Part shown: positions 48,701-63,700 of the stretch, piece after piece
Numbering within the stretch: position 1 is the stretch's first letter
Layout: each line of letters opens with the position of its first letter
DNA from: Camarhynchus parvulus
Lineage: Eukaryota; Chordata; Aves; Passeriformes; Thraupidae
DNA: 64,000 bases
NCBI RefSeq assembly: GCF_901933205.1
Contig: NC_044572.1
Location: 21,228,501-21,292,500 of the forward strand
Reading direction: 5' to 3'
Made by a program: the position numbers and the translations under genes
Notes under the pieces: model-generated
Told to the model about the DNA's origin: nothing
What the model saw: the letters and a program-made list of their open reading frames with translations, nothing else
The model's database searches: none

Positions 48701-51700
48701 GCTCCAAATCAAGATGGCTATCAAAATGCAGTATCTGCTCTCCAGTTTCACTGAATGTTTCACCTGTATTGATAGGGGCCTAGCAGTGGGCGGGTATTTT
48801 TATTGCCTAGTAAAGTGCTGGTGGTGCTGCTTATGCACAGACATTTTATATTTCCAATTGCATTAAGGTTTACATTGAAAACAGCACTGAAGTAATTGTG
48901 ATAAGAATAATTGGTTTGGTCATTAGTTTTACTAGTTTTTGCAATGACCAAACAAAAATTTACCTTGGGATTTGATTAAAACTTCCAATTACTACTAAAA
49001 AGTAGTCATAAGGGAGGAAGTATTGAAAGGAAATGCTTTCCCTTATATTGAATACCTTGTAGTTAACCTACAGAAGGATTTTGAAATGAAACTGGTAGTG
49101 AGTAAAACATCACCCCATTCTGTTATAGAGCTAAGTAAACATAAAAAAATATAGAAATAGATGACCATTTTTCATTTTCTGTACTCTACTAAAAATTCAC
49201 AAATTGAAATAAAATACTTCTTTGCCACCATTTGTGAAATCTTAATCAAGTGATTAGAAAAACCCATCTCCAACAAATGTCCTGTGTCTGTACTGACCCA
49301 ACTTCATTTATTTGGGGTAGCTCTTCTCAGAATCTGAAACTGACGTATAGTCAACACTTTTCAAGCAAAAAAATTGGACAGCAAAGCTGGAAAGCTTTTT
49401 CTGTTAAGCTTTGTAGGCTAAGAGAAAATGTCATCAAACTGTCAGGAACTTGTTTTTTAAGCTACAGATTTAATAGTAGACTGCATTAAGTCAGCATTTA
49501 TGATTATATTGTTCTTGTTTCAATCCATTTGGCTTGATGTCAGCTGTATCTAAAATCACCCCCACAGGACACATACTCCTCTTTGCTGCACTCTGGTTGT
49601 GCTCTCTGTTTCAACATGCAAGGTTTCCTGGGCAGGGGTGTGTGAAGTGTCCCTGCTCCTAAGCCATTGCTGCAGAAGCTCTGGCTGATGGTAAGCTCTG
49701 AGTAGCACTGTGGTTCATACAGCTAGTACTGATTGCTGAATGAAGGCTACTACAGTATTGTAAACAGCAGCACTACCTTGCCAGAGGTAGACAGCTTTGT
49801 AATTGAAAGAGCAGGACAAGACAGGACACAAGTGAAGGATTTATTTGCATCCTAAGAAGAAGCAAGGTTGCAGGAAGAGGTAGTGTCTTCATGCTCCCAG
49901 GCAATGAAAAGTTTCAGGGCACAGGAAACTGTGAGGAATGACTTGCAGACCTGAGAGCTTAATGTTTCCATTTTTCTAGTTATCTGGATTACCTTCAGAA
50001 AAGATAATGCTTCTCTCTACACAAGTTGTGTATCTTTTTTTATCTTTGTCATGTTTGTAACACCCCTGCTGTAACATGGAAGATTAAATATCTAGCCAAA
50101 GCTTCCTTAGCACAAAACTATTCACTCAGCCTGTTGAATGCCTTGTAACTGTATCCTGTCTATGAAGATTTGAACCAGGGAGATATAAGGGGTTGTTACC
50201 AGGCAGACACTCTGATGATTGTGATCAACAATATGGCAACAACCTGACAAATCTCCTGCTAAGTGGAGTCAGTTCTACTGCTACACCAGTTATCTTAGAA
50301 CATGCCAGGACAGACCTGGGATTGCCTTCAGCCGCATATATATGATATGCATCTTAAATTATGGGATCAGCTCCTGTGCAATGAGCAGTAATAGAGCAAA
50401 CATATTACTTGTGATGCAGAACTAGAGAGTAGTTGTAATGTGGTTTAAATGTGACTTGTAGTCCCTGACAGATTTCACCGGCCAAGGGCTATAAATGAAC
50501 CATCAGTATGCTTTTCAATTTATAATGAAATTATATGAAGCAGTGATCCTGCATTTTCTTCTGTCATCATTGCTATGTGAATGATACAACACGAGAGAGA
50601 ATCCTTGTACACAGCCTATTAAAAACTACATTGGCCAGATGCAAGAGTGTGTGAAAGTATGTGTGTCTTCTGATTTGTGTTTCTGTTTTTATAGGCTTGT
50701 GCTCCTTTGTATCATTGGAGAACCCTTAAAGACAGCCCTGAGAAGGACCCTGTTGGCACCTGCTATGTAGCAATTCAGAACTTCAGTGCCTATGCTGAAT
50801 ATTCACCTTGTCGCAACAGTAAGTATTAATATGAGCAGTCCTGTGTTGAAGGAATTGATTTTGCACTGAGTGTGTTGATTCTTTCAATCTTCACACCATT
50901 GAGTCTTGACTGAATGAAGGTTACTGGATGGTGTTATTGCATTGAATGAGGGTGTAAGGGAAAATTAACATTAAACTGTATGCCTACAGTTGGATGCTTT
51001 ATTGTATAATTGATTGAAAGAGGAGAAACTAAGTAAATTAAGTGTGTGCAGTTCTAGTAATGAGCTATAATTGGTTCAATTTTTGTGGCTTTAAAACATA
51101 GCAAACAGACCTAGATAAGAACCAGACAGCATATTAAACCAATTATTCATACTTACGCTGAGTATAAATGTCTCATCACAAGGTCATGATTTGAAGATCA
51201 GGCCCTGCACAGAAACACACAAGCCTGTATCATGCTTATGCCAATATCATCCACAAGAGCTCATTTGTGAAGAGCTTTCAGCATGGAAGAAAGCCATGCA
51301 CATTAACACTGCTGTTCCACACTCCTTTCTGTGCTGTTCTGAGCATGTGGTAGCTGTCTCTGGCCCTTGCTTCTTGGGGAATAGGGATAAACCACATGCA
51401 TATTTTGAACCAGATTCAGCCACCCTCGAAGTCTGCAGAAAATAAAGTTATTATTAGTCATTCCTCTTGTTCAGCATTCTATGCCTATTGTAGTAGGGCT
51501 TTAAGCAGAGTTCTGTTGTGTCTTCCTTTTAAAGGCTAATCCTTGTCTCTGCATGGACAGGCACAGAAAAAAGCTGAATCTGTAAGAAATGGTTTCCTTA
51601 AGATCTGGTTTATGTACTTACTGATGTCTCACTGGGCCTTCAGGAAAGGCTTATGTTGTCTGAAGAGAGAGTTCAAGTGGCCCGTCCTACTCTCAGTTTC

Positions 51701-54700
51701 ACAATCCTGCAGTCTTCTGGCACACATAGAATTGCCATAAGATGCAGGGCAACACACTTTGTACAATTCTCTAAGGATTTGGAAATAGAAATGGAAGTAG
51801 TCAGAAGCAGGAAAGTTGTTTTTCCATGTACACATCCTGACCCTTACACTGTGTCAAGGTTTTTTGAGAACACCTTAGTAAACACTTATTTTCGTATTTA
51901 TGACAGATCAGACTGTGATGAGCATCCTACAATCTTGTTGAGTTTTTTACTTTTTTATCTCCAGCTAAATTAAAACTGAATCCTTGATGGTTGTTTCAAG
52001 GGTCCTTTCTTGGCAGTGAGAGGAGAAAGTCCCAAGTAGCAGGTCCTATTTTTCAAAATGTTCACAAGGGACTGCGTGATCAGGGTCTTGTAGGGTCTTG
52101 ATTTGCTCTGCCTCTTCTGAAAAAGAATACATATTTTCACATATTTTGGCAATATTACATTTCATAGTGTTACAGCTCCAGGAGTATCTGTGTTATCTTC
52201 CACATGCACTAAAATCAATAAAATGCTTCTACCTTCATAATTGCAGGCAATGCAGATCCTGAAGGACAAGGCTTTTGTCAAGCAGGTTTCAGCTTAGATT
52301 TTTACAAGGTGAGATTCTGCTTCTGAAGTATTTTGACCAAATGTCATTATGATATATCTGCAGGGTTCTAGTGCTGTCTCAGTGATCATGAGGTTATCTC
52401 CATGCTCTTGGATATGGAAACTTTTGTGAAGTTGTTGCAAGTTCTTTCCTCCTTTTCAAGCTTCAAACATTCTTGTTTCATTAATAAAAGAAATACTCAA
52501 TCAGCACCTGCTTATCTCTGCAGCATTCCACTTTGTCTCAGTCTATCTTAACAGATAATTAGGCAAAAACTTCTATATGCGTCTATCTCAGTCTATTTCA
52601 CTCAAAATGCTTTACTTGACTTTCAGGAAGGAGTGGGGCAGGCACCAACTAGTTTTAAAAAGTTAAAATATGTCACTGTTTAGTGAGAAATGACACAAAG
52701 CCATCAGAAGGCTGAGTGACATATAGCACCCATTTATTTTGGACTGCTCCTTTTTAGACACTGTTCCAATGCAGGTGGACTGATTGGTCATTTAGTTAAT
52801 ACATTTCACCTGATTGGCTAATTAACAAAATGCCCTTTCATAAACAATCTTTGAGAATAACAAATAAACAGACAGTAGGAAAACAACACCTGCAGGTTGT
52901 TTTTAATAATAAGCTGTCATTGTTTATGTCCAGCTCTCTAAAGTCTCCCAGGCCAATTTTGGGAAAACTTATCTAGTTTTCTGGCTGTCACATCCACAAA
53001 AATAACCAAAGGATGCTTTTGGTGGCAGACTAGTCATTGAGTAAAACCATGCTCATGTGGCGATGAAAGTACCTGAGGGAAAGCACTAGATTTTCTTAAT
53101 TGCCAAGGGGGTCCAGTAACAATGTTGTGGGAGAAAAGATAAACTTTGTGTGATTGTTGTGATCTGGGCCATTATTTACAGCACCAGGGCTTCAGGTAAC
53201 TTTGACCTGACAATTGCCACTCTTTTGAGCGTTCTGCAACTGCATTGTATAATTCTCTCTAAAACATTACTGTAGTTTCATTGAATTTGAGCACCCTCTT
53301 TTCTGTTAACTTTGTTTTGTTACAGTTAAGCAGCAATTTTTGAAATGTTATATTAATAGTAAAATAAATGGCTTTCATTCCAGTGCAGATGCATAGGGTG
53401 ATTTTGACTTTTTTTTAACTGTGGATTTTCCTGCATATCCATTCACCTACATCCTTTTCCTTGAGCATGGCTATTCTCCTTTATCATGATTCTGATATTG
53501 TTTTGGTCATTTAAATTGATTTTTTCCCATGCATGCTTAATTTTGCTGTGTTCTTTTGTTGTGTAATTTTATTTAATTCTGCTTTTTGTAGAATGGAGAC
53601 CTGATAGTAGGCGGGCCCGGTAGTTTTTATTGGCAAGGTATGTTCATCTGGCTGGTTAACTGCATCTAAGAAGTGAAGGAGAAAGTATTGTTGTTCTAGA
53701 TTTCCACTGGTTTTTTGGTTTAAGGTAACCGGTCTCTGATCTTATTTTCAACAAATGTAAATCAAAAGAATTGCTTAACAAGAAACTGAGCCTAAAAATA
53801 AGCCATGAAAATCCAGGATGTGGTTTGTATAGGAAGTTAAACAAATGCAAATAACTATTTTTATGTTGGTATTTTAGTGTATTTGTAATTTAATTAATGA
53901 GTTGAATTTTTCCCTAGCAATACTGCAGGTTTAAAAATTGCTGATATTTGTAGAACAAATATACTATTTTAAAAATGTTTGTTACTTCATTTTTGAACAC
54001 CACCTTTCATAGCTATCGATGTGGATTTTAAGTTTATTTGAGGCATCACTGTAGGTTCCAAGATGCAGTTTCTTATGTAGATAAACCCTGAGGTTGTTTC
54101 AGTAGAGAATTAAGAGGTTATTTTTCTTTTAACCTGTTCTTATATATATGATTTTGCTGATTCCCTGCCTCTGCCTACCAGCTTGCCCACTGTGATGTGT
54201 GGTTTTGCATTTTTTTTTAAGATCTAATTGACTGTGATTGTAGGGAATTCATAGCTTTGATTTCTCCATTGAGAAATTGCTTTCATTGGTCTGCTCCATT
54301 TGTACAGTGCAGTGACTTTAGTTTGAATTGGTAGATTGAAATGTATCTGAAGATGTTTTTGTAGTGGTTCAATGGAGATTCAGTGCCTTGTTTTAATGAT
54401 CTATGTGTACTCTTGAGACTTCCAGGGTGATAATGGAGAAAGCTTGAGAGAAGTGATCTATCATTGTGTGGTACTAGTGTCCTTTCTGCTCTGTTCTGGT
54501 GTTCTGCTAGCCCTGTTTTCTAGAATCTGGCCCTCTTTTAGGTCCCTTTCATTTATGAAGCTGTTTGAATCCAGGTCAGGTAATCACTGCAAGTGTTGCG
54601 GACATCATTGCAAATTATTCCTTCAAGGATATTCTGAGGAAACTGGCACGAGAGAAGCAAACAGGAGTGGCACCACCCTCATATGATGACAATTACATGG

Positions 54701-57700
54701 GTAAGCTGAGTTCTCTATGAGTTAGCAGTGTTTTCTAAAAGGGCAAGTCTTACATAAGTATGAAAACAAGCCCTACATTACTATTGTCCCAGTTGTGAGA
54801 GGATTTGAACATGTTTTGCCTTAAGCACATCAGCAAATCAGTAGTTTGCTGGTTACTTCAGAGAGTTTACTAACATTCTTAAAATGATGCACAGCAACAG
54901 GGTTTGAAGGTTGAGTTCTTGAATGGCTTGTTAGGGTTCTTATTATTTGATGTTAAATAGTTAAGCAGAAATACAAAATCTTCCGATTAATGTATTTTTT
55001 CATTGCAAGATGATGGATTGAAATTAATGTAATTAAAGACAATTTCAATTTTTATTAGATAAATTCAAATTCAGTTCTGTGGTATTTTGTGCAGTACTAC
55101 ACAAATACCCAATTTATTTGCAGTGATATTTAAAAGATACAATTGAAGTAAGCAATAACAAAAGTCAATTTGAAGATTTTATGTAATGAATAGAAAAAAG
55201 CCTCCTTATCTACTTATTAGTACTGATCTCTAAGAATTTCTGGACACTGACATGTTTCTACATGTAAGGCAGGTTTTCCTTCACACAGGTTATAGAAGAG
55301 ATTCAGTGGAATTTGAAGGTGTGTCCTTGCACTGTTTCCCATGCATATGAAATTAAAGTCCCTGATACAATCCAGAAGTCTTTCTTTACTGTGACAGTAG
55401 TTGCTATCTCATAGGATTACTAAAGCTCCAAGAGCTTTTTTCCATATAAAGCTCAGCCAGGACACTCACACATTACAATACAATGATGAAGACCTGAACT
55501 GTGCCAATAGCTATTAAGGCAAAACACCATAGTACCTGGTGGTTTTTTCAGATGAATTCCTAAGTATTATTGATTTAAAGCTCATTTTTGGAGAAGAGGG
55601 ATCAATTTCTTAGACATTCAAACCTACCATTAATTTAGTCATAGTAGTGTGATAAACAATTTTCCTTTTTTCCACACAGTTTTAGTATACTAATGTTAGA
55701 AAACTTGCATTCAGCAGATCCATTGAACAGATAAATCTGATGGTCATTGCGTATTTTTTGAAAGAAATTGGCTTATCAAGTTGGGTTGTTTTTTTAAATT
55801 TATCTTTAAACAGGATACTCAGTGGCTGCTGGGGAGTTTACTGGGGATTCTGAACAAGGTAAGCACCTGTGTACTTGAATGGAAACCATATGGCCATGCA
55901 CTTTAGACTAAATTCCTTGTTTTGGGTCTCTGCACAGGAACATACCTATTATACTTTTGTAATGCTGGTGAGACTTAAGCTCTCTGTACTCAGTATTCTC
56001 AGAAACAACTCTTTCCTGAGACAGTATAACATAACAGAATTAAAGTAACACAAAAATTTGAATTCCATAAGGGGTAGCTCTCTTGAGTGGCTGAACAGCT
56101 CTGTAGTCCAGACTCACAAAGCCAGTAGGGACATAGTACATTTCCACAAGTAAACCCAGTGCTCCAGAACTGCTGCTGCTTAACCCCCTCTGCAGTTAAA
56201 GTTGCCTGTCCTGCATTATGAAGGATTCAAAAACTAAATACAAACCACACAGTTTTGAGCCAAGCACTATAATATGTTAAAAGAGGTACCCCAGTAATGG
56301 ACGGCTACATTTTTGGCTGCTTTTTTAATGTGTACTCAGAGTTCTATAATGGATGATTTTTGAATCAGTATTTCATGTGAATGACTGGCACAAAAATATT
56401 GCATAGTTGGCTGACTCGCAATTCATCCTGTGTCATGTTCAGGCTTTCATTCCCCTTCCCCTTGAGCAAACACATTCAGTCAGAGGGGAGTGTATGATCC
56501 CAGTGAGGAACAGAGGAAGGCCAGGTCAGTACAAGCAGGTGGCTGAGGTGCTCTGTTATCTGAACTTCCTGCTGTTGTCTTCTGATATGGATATCCTAAT
56601 GAGGCAAGGTTTAGATCACAAGACTGCAGGCTGGGACTTTCCTTCTTCCTTCTTTTTTTTACTCATTTTTTTCTACTAGTTGTTTATGATTTCGCCATTG
56701 AGCAAAATTACTCCTAGAAGGGAGCTAGGTCTAATGTTTAATGTTCTTATTCAGTGGATCCTTCCAATGCCACTCACAAAAATTTCCTTGTAATGCTTTT
56801 GGATAGACTGTGCAGAATTTGTCAAGCACTTACATGGCATCAAGTGAAATAATGGATGAGACAGACTGTTGGTAGGCAAAAAGAAAAGAAGCATTTGTAA
56901 GGACAATTCTGTTTAGCTTCTGTGCTGTATGTGATGCCATAACTAATTCTTGTTTCATCAGTACACAACTGTCAGGTAGCAAGCTGAATTCTACCAAGAA
57001 CTTTATTATACTGTGCTATGCTAAGCAATGCTAAACAGAAAGAGATCCGTGGATGGGTCAAAAGTCAGAGTGTAATGTTTTGTGCAAGTAAATGAACTGA
57101 ATGAATGCTGTAGTCCTATGAAATAATGGCTTGAAGTGATTTACAGGTCTTTCAGATGCAGATCACAAATCAAAATCCTAAGGGATTTGAAATACGTATC
57201 AAGGAAGTTTTAAGTGGTGTGGGATACATCTTTCATGTACAGCTCAGATTGCAAAACCAGTTCATTGTTGATCATTTATCCTTTCAGAGCTGGTTGCTGG
57301 AGTCCCAAGGGGAGCACAGAACTTTGGCTATGTACGTACTGGACCTTCATTTTATGTTTTTCATAGTAAGAAGGCAATTAAGCTATTTGTAAGGTTAAAT
57401 GCTACATTATATTTTCTGTCTCCTTCATACAAAACTTTGAAATCAGGGAAAACTGCCACTGACTTTCACCCTCAGGCTTATCTGGCTGGGTTGGAATGCC
57501 TTTACTGGTTTGGGTTTGGGATGGTAAGCACTTAGTACCTTCTGAAGTCTGTTTTCACTAGGCAGCCACAATTACAATGACGTGCTCTGAGTCTGACTAG
57601 TATCCCTACCCACTGAGTGTTATCAGACCTAAGCTCATCCATAGGGTAGCATATATTTGTGCAGTGCTGTGTCCACAGTGCAGAGGAGTGCAAGTTCAGA

Positions 57701-60700
57701 TTATTCATACCCATTGTTTACTTTCAGTGCTGTAAGTGTATACACTGAAATCCAGATGCAAAGAGTCATGATATGCAGTTAGAAGTGAAGGGAGAGAACA
57801 ATATACATTTGTGAATATAGCTGTTAACTTGTAGGCAAAAAGTTCCGTAAGTAACCTGGCTGAGAAAATAGATCACAGCCACAGACACATTCTCTAGTTT
57901 TGTGTTCCCCAAATTCCTGGTGTCTCTGGGACTTCTTTGTAGAATTTTTAGGAAAAAGGTGTGTATATGTATTTATGTATCTGTGTATACTTCTTTATAT
58001 TTTAAGTTCATGTTTTCATGCCTAGTCACTGATTTGTTGATAGTCTGTGATTTGCTGTTCAGTGTCCAACAAGGAAGAGAAATACTTTCCCCTATTTTTT
58101 TCATGGGGAGGCTGAGGGTCATGAAATCTTAGCAGTTTGTTCAAGATCATACAGGATAGATGTGGTGAGACAGAAAAAGCACTGTTTTTTTCTTGGACCA
58201 TCTTTTAGTGTGTTAAATTCTTTTGCAGTGATGTCATGCTGTAGCATCTCCATGTGTGCCTGAAACTTTCTTTATTCTTCTGTTGCCAGGTGTCAATTAT
58301 TAATTCCTCTGACTTGACCTTTATCCAGAACTTCACTGGTGAGCAGGTAATGTCAAGCAACTGTGATGAAATATTGTATCTGTAATGCATCAAAGAGGAT
58401 TATCATTAAAAAAACCTTAAATTTTATATCAAATATGAAATCCTATGTGTCTTTTATTTTCAGATGGCGTCCTATTTTGGGTACACAGTTGCAGTATCTG
58501 ATGTTAACAGTGATGGGTAGGTTACAAAATATATTCAGCTCCACTGAATGTTAATAGAAGCAATGATTGATATTTATTAATAAATTTAGGTTTTCAGGTG
58601 CTTTATGCCTCAAAATGCTTCTCTTGGCTTCTCTGCTTCACTGATTTTAATTTCCCACATAGACTTATCTTTGTGCAGCCACGGTGGCATGAGTATTTGC
58701 AGGCCTAGTTTGGGTGAGTTTATCTTCCTGGATGTTTATTCAAAGCAGTGTGTCAGAGGAGTGTCCAGAGTTCTAGGAAACAGATCCAGGTAAAAGAACA
58801 GTGAATAAATAGCACCGCAGGGAAGAGATAGGTGAAAGTCAGAAGTTCATTCTCCCATTCTCACATACAGGAAAATTTTCCCATCTATAGCTTCACTTCT
58901 CAATTTTAAAAGCCTTCTAATGTCATCAGCTAGTCTTTCCTCATTCCAGCACCTGAATGAGGTTGGCCATCCATTTTTATCATCCTGAGGACCACCATAG
59001 TCTGTGCCCCATAGTTGTTACAGCAGGCATTGTGTGTGTCAGAGGGATAACAATGCTCTGTTCCCAGGATCATGATACTTAGGGATCATTATCCCTAAGA
59101 TGCTTGGGGGTTTCAGGCTCTGTTGAACAAAACCCTTGTTAGCTTTCAAGTCATGTAAAGTCTGATTAAATATTTCAGAAGAAGAGGACTGAAGTAAGAG
59201 AATATTTATAGTAGCTATCTAGCAAGGAGATAAAGATCCCTGAAACTCAGAGGCTTGGAAGTCTGCACAAAGATGAGCCAGGATAATATTTAGAGATGTA
59301 GTGTACTATTGCTTATTGCAAAATGCCTCAGATGTGTCTACATCATATGTTTTCCTTGTGATTATTTCTCATTAAGTGCTTAAACATAGTGCATGAAATA
59401 ATTTTTCTGGGTTAAGTCATTGCTTCTCATGAGTGACTAGTGACCCTTTAAAGATTGAGTTTTACAAGAGAAGAGAAAAGTAACAAGGTGGTAAATGTTA
59501 TTGCAGTTACAAAAAAAAATCAACAGCAACAGAGCAGAAGCTTTGGCAGTTTCCATGGTGGCTTCATAGAACTCGAATCTTACCAAATTTCTGAGATTAA
59601 ATTTTGTCATAGTATCACAGCTTTTGAAAATCTTGATTTTTCTGATATACAGAATCAGAAATTATTTAGTCCTACTGATGTATTACAAATGTGAAAGGTT
59701 GAAGGAACATTCATCTAAGGTGTAATAGACACTCATTAGACTTTCGGGGTACTTATTTAACTTCTCACTGAACCAAACTATTTCCTGTGCAGGTTATTTC
59801 CTGTTAACCCTAGGGTTACTTGGCAGGTCTCATACTTTCTGTGTACCTCTAAAACCACAGTTTATGTCAATAATATAATCAAACTGCTGTTGAGGCCTGT
59901 GTGGTCTCCCAGTCTATATCTTAAAAGAAATCTAAAGACTCTTCCTGAGATCCAAACATCCCAAAGAAAACAAAACACAAAAAGCTCTACTGGATAAACA
60001 TGTCTGATTAGATATGTAGCCTGCCTTTGCTGGTTTGCACATATAATCAATAGAAATATTTATCTGAAAGGAAGAGTAAAGGAGGGGGAAAAAAGGAAAA
60101 GGAAATTAACACTTCAAATTCACTTAGGCATTTTGTTCAACTAAAGATGAGGAGGTAGTGGTGGCCTCATCAGTATGAGAAACCTGATTAAATTATTTGC
60201 TGAGAAAAAGAACACAGGATTATTAGGAATAGTGCTTTGCTGTAATAAGACTCATAATATGGCTCAAAGATTAGGCTTGTCTTAGGAAAAAAAGTTCTGT
60301 AGATCTGGCCCAGCAGTTCTGTGGGTATAGCAAAGTGAGTCATGCAGTTTTATCTGCACCACATCAGGATTGTAGGCAGAACAGGGAAATTGAGCATACT
60401 GTTTGAACTACCCGTTAGCTGCCTGTTGCTAATACTGAGAAATCCACAATGAAACTTAATAAATCAAGTTTGCCATCAACTTACAAGCTACATTCCTAGT
60501 AAAGAGAGAAAAAGAGAGCACTTTCAATTTAGGCTGAATCAGTCCAATAAAAATAGTGAAATAAACTGTTTACTGGTTTTTTTTATTTGGCCCATATCAA
60601 AGCTTTCCACAGTTATACTTTGACCTCTTGACATTTCCCATATTCCTGCTTTTTATTACTCTGCAGGATACAAAGGAATGGCACACAGTCTCAGCAGGTG

Positions 60701-63700
60701 GTCAGCTTTGTGCTTTTTAAAGATTTTTTTTTTAATCAGAAGGGAAGTAATATTGACTGGTTACTTTTCTGTGTTGGAGCAAAAATTAATACATAATTTA
60801 TGTTAACTCTAGCATCTTAGTGCAATAATGAAATCTAATTAACCACTTCAAAATGCCACTGCACACTGAACTGCATTTCATGGTTTAGTATTACTGTCCA
60901 GGGGCTTTTGCTTTTATTTACTCATATGGCTTTTTAAAAGTAATCACATCAAACTGAATTTGACTCAGAACTCTTAATTTTGTAAATACAAACCCCTACA
61001 ATTTAAAAAGCCAATTGAAATATCCTATTTCACCAACAAAATGCATCATACTAACCACACAGGCACTTAGAACTCAACAAGTACCCACACCCCCCATACC
61101 CCCTTGACTGCTTGCTCTCTAAATAATTAAGTTGTAGAAGGTGGGAGGTAGAACTGAGTATAAAGTAGGGTAAGCAGCAATTGTTTGCTTATTTTACCCA
61201 ATTGAAGAGGAACCAGGAGAAAGTAAATGAGGATCAGAGAGAGTTGTGTAGCCGACCAACCCTTCCTTTCTAGCCATAGCACACTGCTGTGACAGCACAA
61301 AAAAGCAAACTCTAATCCCAAACCTCTAGAATTGCCTAAGGGAGAGTTCCCTCTTGTAGAGGATTTGCTGAAGCAGTGTGCTTTGACCTACAGTGCTCAG
61401 CCATGAAAGAGAAGGGGGGAAATTTAAGAGGGTGAGGAAAGGAAGGCCTTGGTGGGGGCAATAAATATGAAGACCTGGAGGAAAGACAAACCAAGTGTTG
61501 TGGGTGTTCGAGGTGGCTCTGCTGCCCATAACCAGTTGAAAAATAGATCAGTGTATTAAATGACTGCCCTCCCTCCACCTGTCCCTCAGTAAATCAGAAG
61601 ATGAGCTGTCTTAGCTACCAGATTCTGGTCTCCCTGGACTGTTCATGCGTTTTATACAGTCATTGTCATTTATTTTAGCAAAACTGAAGTTTTACCAGAA
61701 AAATAACCCAGTACTGTACATTTCTAGCTGGGATGCTGTGCTCCCTGTTCAACAAGCTCCAGCTCCTGTCTGCTTGCTTTCTGTATCACCTGGTGAATCT
61801 TGTGTTCTGGGTTAGGCTTTGCTTCGAGAGTTTTAGTACACAATAGACAGTCTGTGTTTCTCTTTTCACCATTTTAAGCACTCTAGCTATTGCTCTATGG
61901 ACCAGGGTTTTAAAGGTATCTGTGTATCTATTTATTTTACATCAGTGTGCTGAGAGCTTTCTGACTCTCAGTCATTTGGTTCCTTGTCATCTCTAAAAAA
62001 ATCTTCCTTTAGTCTTAAAATTGCTCATTTGTAAAATATTCAAGGGAGCCAAACACATATTTTATTTCATGGTTTCTACAGCACTGATCTCTTTGGGGTC
62101 CCAGTGTACTGGGAATATATCTGGACTGTGAGGTACTGAAATAGTAATTGATGATAGTGCTACTGTGTAATGCTTTTAGTACATGGTATATGTAAAATAG
62201 CTTATGTTCAAAAGAGCATTCATTATTTCTTTCTGTTGTTGCTATTGTTTCATGGCAACCATTTCAGCTGATATTCTGTGGTCCCAACCACAAACATCTT
62301 CCATTAGTAGAGGAAGACTTTTAATGTTTAGTGTGAAAGGAAAGTCCCACCTTTGATGTGAAGTCAGCATCTGCTTCCTTCCTTTTTAGTTATTTATGCC
62401 ATAGGGCAAAATCTAACATAAAAAATAGGACAGCTGTACCAAACTGACCTGACATTTGGAACTGCGCTTTCCTTTATGGAAACATACTATAAAACTTAGC
62501 AGAAAAATAACATTCCTAGAAATATTTTGTCACAGCTTATATAATGTGTAAGTTCTACTATGAAATTATTTTTTTTTCTAGATGAAATATTCTGTGCTAA
62601 ATTCTACGGTGTCTATCTTAGAATCATAGTGTACATCTGTGGTAAAATAGTAGCTCAGATATTGCTGAATCATACAGATTTTTTTCTGTCAAGATTAGGA
62701 AAAACAGTGTAGTACAATTTTACTGTTTGGTTTGCTAATAGATAAAGCCTCATACTGGAAATATGATGAATTGTGAATAGAAAGCTTTCTGTGAGTTTTA
62801 CAAAGTTTGAAAAAATTTTCACATTAGAGCAAGAAAATGTTTTCCACATTAAATATTCTGTGATCAAGTATTCCTAGTTATTTGCAGTAACAGACTTCCT
62901 TAATACAGATGATCAATGACCACTGAATGTAATGCAAATTACTTTATTATTGGGCCTTGAGCAACCTTCAGTAATTAATCTGATACTATCATTTCATATC
63001 TCAGAATAATCCATTAAGAATACTTCTGCTTTTCATGAGTCTGTCAATCACACTTTTTATCCTTCACAGTTCGTGAAAGGATCTTTTTATTCCCTCTAAA
63101 TAAATGTTGGTAACATGTTGTGAAACATTACTATTTAGAACAACAACATGCAAAATATGCTTTGATTGGTCTGTGTTCTTTTACTGATTCTTCTTAGAGT
63201 AGCATAATAGACAGACTTTTTCTTCTAAGCATCTTATTTTTATGATTTGATTATGTCCTTTCTCTTTAATACCCAGTACAGAAAATTTATGAGCACTGCA
63301 ACTACTTGTATACATAATATTGAACAGAAGTGTTTTCAGAAATAGAGCTTTGTCTTTGTCTCCACTTTCTATTTGAAGTGATGAGGCATTCTCTATTAAT
63401 TGATGCTCTACTTGTGTTTCATTTATGTTACTCACAAATCTGTTGTAAAGTGGTAGAGTTTTTTTCTTTTGGTCACTTACTGATAATTTGAAAAAAACAG
63501 ATTTAGTACTAAAATTTGTCTCTTGCTGGCACTGTTGGTAAAACAGATCTATAGAATTTGTTTTAGTGACACAGATTCACTCTTAGATTCCTGATTTCAG
63601 TATCATCAATTGCAAATTGTAAGTTTGCAGTGTCTCTTGTGGGCATGAGTTGAAGTACAAGCAGTTCTATTTAAACCTAGAAAGAAATATTTTGGCTGTG

